Source: Rhodospirillaceae bacterium (GTDB lineage Bacteria > Pseudomonadota > Alphaproteobacteria > Rhodospirillales > Rhodospirillaceae). From it: a stretch of DNA of 64,000 nucleotides. The notes under the pieces were generated by a model. The model was given only the letters and a program-made list of their open reading frames with translations, searched no databases and was not told where the DNA came from. The position numbers and the translations under genes were made by a program. The stretch is from the NCBI GenBank assembly GCA_029243545.1, contig JAQWRV010000002.1, forward strand, positions 1 to 64,000. The letters run 5' to 3'. Below are positions 41,565 to 49,691 of the stretch, one piece after another. Each line of letters starts with the position of its first letter. Position 1 is the first letter of the stretch.

Positions 41565-42719
41565 ATGAAAAACGATAAGACATCAAACCAAACCGTATCG
41601 CGCCGCTCAGCGTTGGCCGCGACCACCATGCTTGGCTCAGTTACCGCGCTTGGAACAACTGTTCCCGCAAAACCTGCACAAGCTGCCGTCGATAACGACA
41701 TCAGCGTCGCTGCAGACGGTAAATATGAGCGGGCGGGCCTGAAGAAAGACGTCATCAAGGTCATTGCCATTCAGTCTCAGCTTATTGGCGTTGATTCAGA
41801 ACGGCCCAAGCCACAGATGCGCAAGAACCTTGAAAAGATGATCGAACTAATCGATTCCGCCAACGGCTTCATCCCCGGCAAGCAAGACCTGCTGTGTTTC
41901 CACGAACAACCTATCATGGGCTGGCAACCGTGGAACCGCGATGAAGCGCTCAAGGTCGCCATTGAAGTGCCGGGGCCTGAAACAGAAGCGCTGGGCAAAA
42001 AAGCCAGGGAGCATGGCTGCTACATCGCCTTCGGCTCCTACGTGCGTGACGAAGAGAACTGGCCGGGCCATCTGCTGCTCACCGGTGTCCTGATCGGGCC
42101 CAGCGGCGAGGTCGTTGCTAATCACTGGAAGCAGCACAATGTGCGTTTGAACCCGGCCTGGACCATGTTCACCACATCGGCTTATGACGTGCTGCCCCGC
42201 TACATTGAAATGTATGGCGAAGACGCCGTGCTGCCGGTGGCCCGCACCGACATCGGTAATCTTGCGCTGGTGACCTCACCTTATGATCCCGACATTCATC
42301 GCGCCCTCGCCTTGAAGGGCACAGAGATTGAGGTGCGGTTTTCGTCGGGCGGTTTTAGCCAGACAGACTCCAAGTCGTCGTCGTTCTTCAACGGCAACTA
42401 CACCATCACCTGCAACCAATCCATGTCGCCGGATCAACCCGGGTTTCCCGATGCCGGCGGCTCGGGCGGCACCAGTATTTACGGTCCGCGCGGGGTGGAA
42501 CTGGGTATGGCCAAGACGATCCACGAGGAATTTGTCGGGACGCGTATCAACATGAGCGACTTCCGCCGCCGCCATAAGCTGCCCGACATGCCGAAGGCCT
42601 TGGTGATGCCCGTGTATGAGAAGTATCAGCCACCGTGGGACCCCGGTCTCTCGCTGGACTACATCCCCGACGACCTGGAAGACTCAGCCCGGTATCTGAA
42701 CGGCAAGCGGAACTGGTAG
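41565..42719 (+). CDS. Tat-exported nitrilase-superfamily protein without the catalytic Cys
   Basis: A protein of 384 residues from the ATG at 41565 (393 if the ATG at 41538 is used; numbering here follows the longer form). The twin-arginine signal is VSRRSALAATTMLGS. The carbon-nitrogen hydrolase fold is clear: Glu123 in LLCFHEQPIMGW and Lys198 in VVANHWKQHN are in the triad positions. The Cys position reads LALVTSPYDPDIH, where CYDxxFPE-like sequence is normal, so Ser247 stands for Cys. It is most likely catalytically altered or inactive. It closes the cupin cluster and is the only exported one of the three nitrilase homologues here. Confidence 0.87.
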   Translation: MKNDKTSNQTVSRRSALAATTMLGSVTALGTTVPAKPAQAAVDNDISVAADGKYERAGLKKDVIKVIAIQSQLIGVDSERPKPQMRKNLEKMIELIDSANGFIPGKQDLLCFHEQPIMGWQPWNRDEALKVAIEVPGPETEALGKKAREHGCYIAFGSYVRDEENWPGHLLLTGVLIGPSGEVVANHWKQHNVRLNPAWTMFTTSAYDVLPRYIEMYGEDAVLPVARTDIGNLALVTSPYDPDIHRALALKGTEIEVRFSSGGFSQTDSKSSSFFNGNYTITCNQSMSPDQPGFPDAGGSGGTSIYGPRGVELGMAKTIHEEFVGTRINMSDFRRRHKLPDMPKALVMPVYEKYQPPWDPGLSLDYIPDDLEDSARYLNGKRNW

Positions 42720-42751
42720 GACGAACCAAAACCTCACAAGAATTCACCAAA

Positions 42752-42766
42752 GTTCTTGTTTTGTTC
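42752..42766 (+). promoter_or_regulatory. Alphaproteobacterial SOS (LexA) box
   Basis: The sequence GTTCTTGTTTTGTTC is a perfect GTTC-N7-GTTC direct repeat, the LexA-binding consensus of alphaproteobacteria. It ends 24 bases before the start codon of the radical SAM gene, in the position of a core promoter. It overlaps a weak hairpin (ACAAGAA/TTCTTGT, 42736-42759) with a T-rich tail that may also end the upstream nitrilase transcript. Confidence 0.75.
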
Positions 42767-42790
42767 TTTTTCATGGCATAAAGTAAAAAC

Positions 42791-43912
42791 ATGGAAAATT
42801 CGTCAGAAACCCTAAGAGAACACGCCAAAGAGGCCGCTTTTGTGCACCCGGAGTCGCGGCGCGGCCGGGGCGCTGTCACCAACCGGGCTGGGCGGTATGA
42901 AAAAGAGCGGCTGAACAGCGCGGATGACGGATGGGATGGACTGGATGCGGAGCCGGAGGTTTTACGCACCCAGGTCATGCGCGATTCCACCCGCAGTATC
43001 CTGGCGCGTAATAAATCTCCGGATATCCCATTCGACCGCTCCATCAACCCCTATCGCGGCTGTGAGCACGGCTGTGTGTACTGCTTCGCGCGGCCAACCC
43101 ATGCTTTTTTAGGGTTATCGGCGGGGTTGGATTTCGAAACCAAGATTTTTGTAAAGCCTGACGCAGCGGATCTTCTTGAAAACGAGTTGAGGAAACCCGG
43201 CTATCGACCCTGCGTGATTGCCATGGGCACCAACACCGACCCCTATCAGCCGCTGGAGAAAGAACGGAAGATCACCCGCTCTGTCCTGAAAGTGCTGGCC
43301 CGGTTCCAGCACCCCGTTGCAATTGTCACCAAATCCAACCTCGTTACGCGCGATCTCGACATTCTCGCCCCCATGGCGGAGAAAGGTTTGGCCAAGGTGG
43401 CGCTGTCGGTCACCACGTTAGATCACCGGCTGGCGCGGTCCATGGAACCGCGGGCCTCTGCACCGGGCCGGCGGTTGGAGGCCATGCGCCAGTTGAAAGC
43501 CGCCGGTGTTCCCGCCGGTGTGATGTTCGCTCCTGCTATCCCTGGTTTGAATGACCATGAAATGGAGGCGGTGCTCGAAGCAGCTTCGGACGCCGGGGCT
43601 GATGAAGCGGGTTATATTGTGTTGCGTTTGCCATTGGAAGTGAAGGATCTCTTCCAAGAGTGGCTGACGGAAAATGCCCCTAATCGTGCCGGGCGCATTA
43701 TGGGGTTAATCCGTTCCATGAATGACGGGCGGGATTATCACCCAGCCTGGGGCAGTCGTCAGATGGGTCGCGGCCCGTATGCTGACGTGCTTTCTAAACG
43801 CTTTACCCTAGCCGTGCGGCGCCTGCGCCTTAATGCTCGGTCTCATGCTCTTTCAACGGCGAAGTTCCGAGTGCCCAGCGATAAACGCAGCGCGCAACTG
43901 GACTTTTTTTAA
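42791..43912 (+). CDS. PA0069-family radical SAM protein (SplB-related)
   Basis: A 373-residue radical SAM protein. The cluster-binding motif CEHGCVYCFARP is near residue 90, preceded by SINPYRGC. It has the PA0069 family's N-terminal ESRRGRGAVTNRAGRYE and the C-terminal GRDYHPAWGSRQMGRGPYAD. It is distantly related to spore photoproduct lyase, and members are suspected to act on nucleic acid, although this is not proven. The perfect SOS box in its promoter supports a DNA-damage role. The gene is transcribed alone and is followed by a pseudogene. Confidence 0.92.
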   Translation: MENSSETLREHAKEAAFVHPESRRGRGAVTNRAGRYEKERLNSADDGWDGLDAEPEVLRTQVMRDSTRSILARNKSPDIPFDRSINPYRGCEHGCVYCFARPTHAFLGLSAGLDFETKIFVKPDAADLLENELRKPGYRPCVIAMGTNTDPYQPLEKERKITRSVLKVLARFQHPVAIVTKSNLVTRDLDILAPMAEKGLAKVALSVTTLDHRLARSMEPRASAPGRRLEAMRQLKAAGVPAGVMFAPAIPGLNDHEMEAVLEAASDAGADEAGYIVLRLPLEVKDLFQEWLTENAPNRAGRIMGLIRSMNDGRDYHPAWGSRQMGRGPYADVLSKRFTLAVRRLRLNARSHALSTAKFRVPSDKRSAQLDFF

Positions 43913-43972
43913 AGAGTTCACTCTCCGTTTTAACTCTCACTCAGCGGGTTCAAGAGCTGCCTTCCAGGTAAG

Positions 43973-44529
43973 TCAGCCGGGCAGTATGCGGCGCAGAATG
44001 TCATCCCCTTTGTAGAAATGGTGATACAGCGCTGCTCAGTATGAAACGCGATAGCTCCAGCCAAAGCCCATCCTGTAATGAAGTGGAACTAATAGGTAAC
44101 GGTCGCCACGGTTTTGTTTTCATCAATGACATTCGTCACGATAAAAAGTCCGAAGAATTCAAACTCTGACGCCGTCGCTGCGGACGCAGCGAGCCCCATC
44201 AACAGCATGATGAGTATCATCATATAAAGAAGCGCGTGCACGCTATGGGTCAGATTGACTTGCCAAAGTGGTGTATCGGCCGGAAGACCGGGCCGTTTAA
44301 CGGTGAAAGCCCATCCCATGAGGATGATGATCAGTAACAGCGCGGCCAGGCCGATAGATTTGTAGAGAGTAACGAGAAACCGCCTTAGCCCTGGCTCGCC
44401 TGGCACTTCCGGGCTGAGGGCCGGTATCTACTACGCAATAACGATATTTCCGATGACCGTGATAGCTATGGACCAGTGCAGGGCCTTGGTTACGCTGCCC
44501 CAGAACTGGCCAGTGATCCGGGCCGTCAT
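43973..44529 (-). pseudogene. Decayed cytochrome b561 gene
   Basis: From an ATG at 44529 with a GGGAGG ribosome site the minus strand reads MTARITGQFWGSVTKALHWS and on to two adjacent TAG codons at 44428-44433. The same frame then continues PALSPEVPGEPGLRRFLV, AALLLIIILMGWAF and LTHSVHALLYMMILIM to a stop at 44089. In another frame AALYHHFYKGDDILRRILPG closes the gene. These are the segments of a four-helix cytochrome b561. The expected HKS of helix 2 reads YKS, losing a haem ligand. Two stops and at least one frameshift make it non-functional. Confidence 0.85.
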
Positions 44530-44668
44530 GTGCCTGCCTCCCTTGTACATCCCATGTGCATACCTCGTGCACCCCCAGCGGTTGATAAGTGAACTCTACC
44601 ATATGGGCTCTTTAGGCCGACAGGTTGGACCGCTAGACTTAAATAAATAATATTTAGGAGTCACTGCG

Positions 44669-45574
44669 ATGAGCAAACAATCATACTTGGCTGCAGTACT
44701 CGGCCTGTGTTCGGCCTTGCTCGCAACCGGAGCCACAGCGGAGGATGGAGTGATCTACAAAAAAGGATACGTCGACGGGCCGTATGGGCAAATTCACTAT
44801 CACTCAGCACGCCCGGAGTTCGGCGATGGTGACAAAACACCGGTGGTGCTCTTCCATCAGAATCCAAAGTCAGCAGAAGAGTATCGTCCCCTTACGGAAC
44901 TGATCGGCCGGGATCGCGTCGCGTTCGCCTTTGACACCCCAGGCTACGGTGAATCCGATCGCCCCGACTCGCCACCGGATATGGTCGGCATCTCCGGCGC
45001 CATGGCCGACGCTTTAGAGGCTTTGGAGTATGGTGAAGGCGGTAAGGGAAAAGTAGATGTGTTTGGTTTCCACACCGGCGTGTTCATTGCTTCGGAACTG
45101 GCACTTCGGAGGCCGGATTTGGTGCGCCGGGTAGTGCTTTCAGGCATTGCCTATCGTCCTCAAGAATACCGTGACGAACGGCTAGCCAGTCTGCCAAAGG
45201 ATAAACCGTTGCCCGAAGACGGCACCTTTGTCCTGAGCCGGTGGTACCTCATGGTGACCAACCGGCCTGAAGGCGTATCCCTTGAGCGGGCATCCAAAAT
45301 TTTCCTAGAAGACATCCATTCCCTTGATAAGTCTTGGTACGCCTATGACGCCGTATGGACTTACAAACCGGAAGATCGTTTCCCGAAAATTACTCAGCCT
45401 GTTCTTGTGCTTCAGCCCCATGAAATGCTCACTCAGCAGACGTTGAATGCACAGCGGGAATTGCTGCCGAAGTCCGATCTAATTGAAATACCGGAAATTA
45501 CCGAAAGTGTATTTGAAACCGGGCCAGAAGAAATTTCTTCCGCCTTGACCACTTGGCTGGACACACCCAAGTGA
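44669..45574 (+). CDS. Exported alpha/beta hydrolase-fold protein with His elbow (copy 2)
   Basis: A 301-residue protein with a Sec signal (LAAVLGLCSALLATGATA). The fold is alpha/beta hydrolase: VVLFHQNPKSAEEY, FAFDTPGYGESDRPD and VDVFGFHTGVFIASELAL. The elbow is Gly133-Phe-His135-Thr-Gly137, with His (codon CAC, 45071-45073) in place of Ser. The C-terminal IPEITESVFETGPEEISS has no catalytic His and the acid strand reads LQPHEMLTQQ. It is followed by a TRAP binding protein gene with a 4-base overlap, exactly as copy 1 at 18112. A GGAG ribosome site precedes the ATG. Confidence 0.87.
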   Translation: MSKQSYLAAVLGLCSALLATGATAEDGVIYKKGYVDGPYGQIHYHSARPEFGDGDKTPVVLFHQNPKSAEEYRPLTELIGRDRVAFAFDTPGYGESDRPDSPPDMVGISGAMADALEALEYGEGGKGKVDVFGFHTGVFIASELALRRPDLVRRVVLSGIAYRPQEYRDERLASLPKDKPLPEDGTFVLSRWYLMVTNRPEGVSLERASKIFLEDIHSLDKSWYAYDAVWTYKPEDRFPKITQPVLVLQPHEMLTQQTLNAQRELLPKSDLIEIPEITESVFETGPEEISSALTTWLDTPK

Positions 45575-46575
45575 GATATTTCTTCGCGGCTCTCATTGGA
45601 CTGACCGCTTTGGCAGCACCAACTCAGGAGAGCCGCGCAGAGGATGTAAACATTGGCGGTTTTGTTATCCCGGGATCGATTGCCTCCACACTTTTTTATG
45701 ATTACGAAAAGCTCTTGATAAAAGAGTCTGACGGTGCTTTGGACCCCAACCTCCTTATCCACGGCGAAGGTGGGCCAGAAGAACAAATTCTCACGGGTAT
45801 TCGTCGTGGACGGATACACGTCGCCTCACTGTCGACATTGGTTCTCTCTAATATCGTTCCTGAATTAGGATATCTGGGCGCTCCTTTTCTGTATGAAAGC
45901 AAGGAACAATTCGATCATGTCGTTGATACACAGTACTTCAAGATTTTCAGCCCATTACTTGCGGAGCGTGACCTTACCATTTTGCGATGGCTCGACCTGG
46001 GGGGACAAAACATCTATGCGAAAAAACCAATCCTTTGGCCAAAAGATGCGGTAGGCGTTCGCTTGCGCGCCACACAAGATTTAGCCGCGAGATTGTTTCT
46101 AGAATCTGTCGACGCCGACGTAATTTACATTACGAGCCCAGAGACCATACCTGGTCTGCAAACCGGCTTGATTGATGGCGGCGTAACACCAACCGTCGCC
46201 TATGCAGGAACAGGTCTAGTTCCAGACGCACCCCACTATACGCTGACGCGGCACTTTTATCTGGGTGGGTTTCTCCTAGCCAATAAAAGTTGGCTGGAGG
46301 GACTTCCAAGTGACCAGAGACGTATCGTTATTGATTCGTTTGCCAGCAATTCAGAAGTTCGTGCCGTGATCAAAAAAATGATCACCACTGCACTGTCTTC
46401 TGCCGACGAACAAAACTTCACGGCCCATGAATTGACTCCTGAGCAGCGCCAAGCATGGCGCGCAGCCACCATCGGTACACATCCAAAAATCATCAACGAG
46501 ATTGGTGGTCGAACACAAGAGATTGCTGATGCTCTTGCCCAAGGGCGCGCTTCGTATTTAACTACTCATCCTTAG
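45571..46575 (+). CDS. TRAP transporter solute-binding protein, DctP family (copy 2)
   Basis: A protein of about 334 residues starting at the GTG at 45571, which overlaps the hydrolase stop as GTGA and gives an ideal signal peptide (RYFFAALIGLTALAAPT). The frame is open to 45553 but that start adds a poor N-terminus. DctP marks: GVRLRATQDLAARLFLES with the binding Arg, and IPGLQTGLIDGGVTP. It shares GGPEEQILTGIRRGRIHVAS-type sequence with copy 1 (GPEEALMRAVRRGRVQMAA). No membrane subunits are present. It converges with the M14 gene with only six bases between stops. Confidence 0.88.
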   Translation: MRYFFAALIGLTALAAPTQESRAEDVNIGGFVIPGSIASTLFYDYEKLLIKESDGALDPNLLIHGEGGPEEQILTGIRRGRIHVASLSTLVLSNIVPELGYLGAPFLYESKEQFDHVVDTQYFKIFSPLLAERDLTILRWLDLGGQNIYAKKPILWPKDAVGVRLRATQDLAARLFLESVDADVIYITSPETIPGLQTGLIDGGVTPTVAYAGTGLVPDAPHYTLTRHFYLGGFLLANKSWLEGLPSDQRRIVIDSFASNSEVRAVIKKMITTALSSADEQNFTAHELTPEQRQAWRAATIGTHPKIINEIGGRTQEIADALAQGRASYLTTHP

Positions 46576-46581
46576 GCGATT

Positions 46582-49212
46582 CTAGTGCTCGTGCTCGTCA
46601 AAGCGTGCGAACTCTCCCGTAATCGCCTTCGAGAAAAACAGGCCGTTAAGAAAGAGTTTGTTAGTGCCGTACCACCAAGCGCGGAAGTTGGGATTGTCGG
46701 ATATAAGAATGACGCTGCCCTGCCCCCGTCGTTCCGCCAGAACCGCGGCCGCACCAGCAACCTTTTCTATACTCTCATCACTGGCGTAGCCGCTGATCAG
46801 GGGATCAGCCGTGTATGCCGCAACGGTGCCAAATGCCTGTTTGGAATGTCCTAGAATAATGCGGTTTTCCCGGTAGGTCGCGAGATCACGAGACCGGTAC
46901 CCAAACCCAATAGGATGCGTGTTATCAAGGTCCACCCTAAATATAGTGCCACGTATGCGCTGAGCCTGCTCAATGATTTCTTTGTCCGCGTAATCCTCAC
47001 GTTCGGGAACGGGCGCATCGTCGTCTTTTTTGGGTAGTCGCGCTCTAAACCCCACGACTGAAAAGTCGTCAATAACTTCAACGTCCATGAAATTCTTTTC
47101 AACCGCCCAAAGGGCCGCGCGTTTTACGGCAATCAGCGTCCCTCCGCGCCTGACCCACATATCTATTCGTTTGACCAGGTCATCACCCCAACTTTTGTAA
47201 TCACCATCGGGCAACACCAAATGCGTAATACGGGCCCAATCAACAGTACGCAGAGCACCCGCATCCCGCATGATCACGGGGATTTCCATGCGGTTATCCA
47301 TGAGATGCCAGAGTTCACCCGCATCATAGAAGCGCACAGATTCACCTATGGGCATGAGGACCTGAGGCAACTCAAGTGGCCGCGCATAGTTACCGCCAAA
47401 GTCCATGCCTTCTTCGGTACGCCCTGTAGTGGCAGCGTGTACTTCTATGCCATCGACCAAAGAGATCGTGGACACCAGCGCAAATACCTCGTTCGTATCG
47501 AGCGGTTGACCGTCACCTGTGGGTACGATGATGGAACCCCGACGCATGTCGACAGGCCCTTTGGTAGTCATGGCCTTGAACGGCTGTACACCGACCTTTG
47601 CGTGCCCTCCTGCCTTTAAAATCCGGGTTAAAGCGCGCGGCGCATAATAGCCTTCCCAAGAGAACACGTAGGCGTAAGCCGCACGATCTGGCGCTTCTTG
47701 TGCGGGAAATTCTAGCTCAACTTTAGCACCAAGAAAATCGGCACCCACAGAAGATAGATCGCTATAGTTCAATCCATATCCGAGCGGTTTGTTCCACGTG
47801 GTTGCATCGTAGAAAACAACATCGCCGAAGCGGGTGCGCGTTTCAAACAAGTTACGAATAACACGGTACGATGGTTGGTTCGTAAACAGAAAAAAACTGT
47901 CATCAGGCGAGTAAGTCACGCCCCCTTCCCGCACAGACCGGCCGAGCCGATAGACATCAATATCGAGGCGGTCCAGCATTTCAAGAAAGTGAAACATGCG
48001 CGCCGGATCACCAGGCGCCTGAAACACATAACCTTTTACGCGGTCAGCCGCTGCGGCTTGCCGTGTAAGAGCGGCAAAACTTTTTTGATAGTCCAATAGC
48101 GTCTGCCGCAGGTCAGATGCCGCGCGCACCATGGAAATAGCGATGCGAAAATGACGGCGGACCCGCGAGCCAAAGGTGATGTCACCATTTGGGCTTTCAG
48201 CGATGAGACCCTCAAATCCCCTATTCTCAAACAAGAAAGCCACGCTGCCATTAAGCAGAGGATAATTAGAGCCCATGGCCGGATTGTAGTCGTCAAAGAA
48301 TTCTTCGGAGTAATAGAGCTCTTGTTGGCTGTCGAGGTACTCCTGGACATAACTGCCAACAATACGCGTCAGGTCTGTTGCCCGCTCAGGAATATACGGA
48401 TTCCGCTGCGCCGAAATACCTGGACTAAAAAAATACGTAGAATCAATATTCATTTCATGGAAGTCGATGTGCAGATTGGGCTTCCATTTCTGATACTGCG
48501 CGCCCCAGGCCTGTGATTCCGGTTGCGTGCGGACAACCCATTGACGGTTGAGGTCAAACCAATAGTGATTAGTACGTCCGCGCGGCCAGGTTCCGTTGTG
48601 TTCGGCATGTTGCGGGTTGGCCACTGGCGCCTCGCCGCGGAACGTGTTCAAAGCCGTGGAAGCGCGGTTGTAACCATCGGGATTAATAACCGGCACCAAA
48701 AGCGTCACGGTATTTTCAAGTTGCGCGATGGTCGCGGGGTCTTTAGACGCAACCAGGTGATAAACCGTCAGGATAGCCGCATCCATGGAGCTCACTTCAT
48801 CGCCGTGCACGCCAAAGCCCAGCCATGTAATAGCCGGCATAGCATCACTCACAACCTGCAAAGAATCAGGATCGCTGAGTTCTAGATGCTGCTCATGAAT
48901 TTTATCAAGACGAACAAGGTTTTCCGGCGATGAAATGGTAAGTAGTAAAATCGGACGGCGTTCGTGGGTGTAACCAATGGTTTCCAATTGAACCCGGTCA
49001 GAAGCGGCTGCGACAGCGCGCATGTAGTCGTTCACAGTTCCTGGTCGGGACACATATGACCCGACGTCATACCCAAGGACATCAGCCGGTGTTGGGATGT
49101 CTGAGTCATAAGAAGCGCCATCAGGCACGAAATAGCTCAAATCTTCGGCATAAGCAGACGCCGCAAAGAGCGCTAAAATAGCTGCCCTTAATACAACCCA
49201 GAATCGTTTCAT
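46582..49212 (-). CDS. M14-family metallocarboxypeptidase, secreted
   Basis: A protein of about 876 residues with a Sec signal (MKRFWVVLRAAILALFAASA). The peptidase M14 domain occupies about residues 45-380: the zinc ligands His136 and Glu139 are in GFGVHGDEVSSMD, a third ligand is probably the His in LHIDFHEMN, and GFEGLIAESPNG holds a candidate for the catalytic Glu. The remaining 480 residues include a long accessory region, with a TRILKAGGHAKVGVQPFKAM part and a glutamine-amidotransferase-like GSVILISDNPNFRAWWYG end. The ATG at 49212 is used; one at 49230 would add six residues. It probably trims peptides in the periplasm or outside. Confidence 0.9.
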   Translation of the reverse strand: MKRFWVVLRAAILALFAASAYAEDLSYFVPDGASYDSDIPTPADVLGYDVGSYVSRPGTVNDYMRAVAAASDRVQLETIGYTHERRPILLLTISSPENLVRLDKIHEQHLELSDPDSLQVVSDAMPAITWLGFGVHGDEVSSMDAAILTVYHLVASKDPATIAQLENTVTLLVPVINPDGYNRASTALNTFRGEAPVANPQHAEHNGTWPRGRTNHYWFDLNRQWVVRTQPESQAWGAQYQKWKPNLHIDFHEMNIDSTYFFSPGISAQRNPYIPERATDLTRIVGSYVQEYLDSQQELYYSEEFFDDYNPAMGSNYPLLNGSVAFLFENRGFEGLIAESPNGDITFGSRVRRHFRIAISMVRAASDLRQTLLDYQKSFAALTRQAAAADRVKGYVFQAPGDPARMFHFLEMLDRLDIDVYRLGRSVREGGVTYSPDDSFFLFTNQPSYRVIRNLFETRTRFGDVVFYDATTWNKPLGYGLNYSDLSSVGADFLGAKVELEFPAQEAPDRAAYAYVFSWEGYYAPRALTRILKAGGHAKVGVQPFKAMTTKGPVDMRRGSIIVPTGDGQPLDTNEVFALVSTISLVDGIEVHAATTGRTEEGMDFGGNYARPLELPQVLMPIGESVRFYDAGELWHLMDNRMEIPVIMRDAGALRTVDWARITHLVLPDGDYKSWGDDLVKRIDMWVRRGGTLIAVKRAALWAVEKNFMDVEVIDDFSVVGFRARLPKKDDDAPVPEREDYADKEIIEQAQRIRGTIFRVDLDNTHPIGFGYRSRDLATYRENRIILGHSKQAFGTVAAYTADPLISGYASDESIEKVAGAAAVLAERRGQGSVILISDNPNFRAWWYGTNKLFLNGLFFSKAITGEFARFDEHEH

Positions 49213-49691
49213 AACCGTCCCAACAATCAAATCCTTCGGACAAATTAGTCCACCATACAGCTGTCCGTATGCAATTGACGGTGAGATTAGCGGCTAAACA
49301 TATTTAAACGGAATGGTTTTCGCGGCAAAACCACGCCCATCGCCATATGAAGGACCGATATTTGTCTGTGATGGAACTGTCACACTGGCCGGAAAATGGC
49401 CAGAAGGCTAGTAATCCTGATGCTCCTACGTTGCAAGAAGGTCTTTTTATTGTAGTTTACAAAGTGAGGGGAAGGGACTCTGACATCAACATTCAGGCTG
49501 ACTTCATCAAACAAGCCTACAGAGGTAAGCCGTTTCTCAAGATAAACCGGGCCGGCACCAACCCGGCCAGCAGACCTGATATAAACCTCGGGAAGTGACG
49601 TAGACAGTTTATACCGCCAAACAGGAACGTTCTCTGCGGTTAAGAAATGAAAGGACTCTCATACGAGAGGCCGGTATGGAGGAGAGACACT
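49213..49691. other. Intergenic region between the M14 and TonB receptor genes
   Basis: About 480 bases between divergent genes, so both promoters should lie here. An 83-codon plus-strand frame (49347-49598) lacks a good ribosome site and any motif. Near 49550-49575 an inverted repeat around GGGCCGGCACCAACCCGGCC could form a hairpin. I see no recognisable regulator site. Confidence 0.35.

Noticed and set aside
42547-43047. 166-codon frame antisense to the nitrilase-like and radical SAM genes
   Set aside because: Antisense to two secure genes, and it would span their promoter and SOS box.
49347-49598. 83-codon frame in the M14-TonB receptor gap
   Set aside because: Poor ribosome site and no family resemblance.
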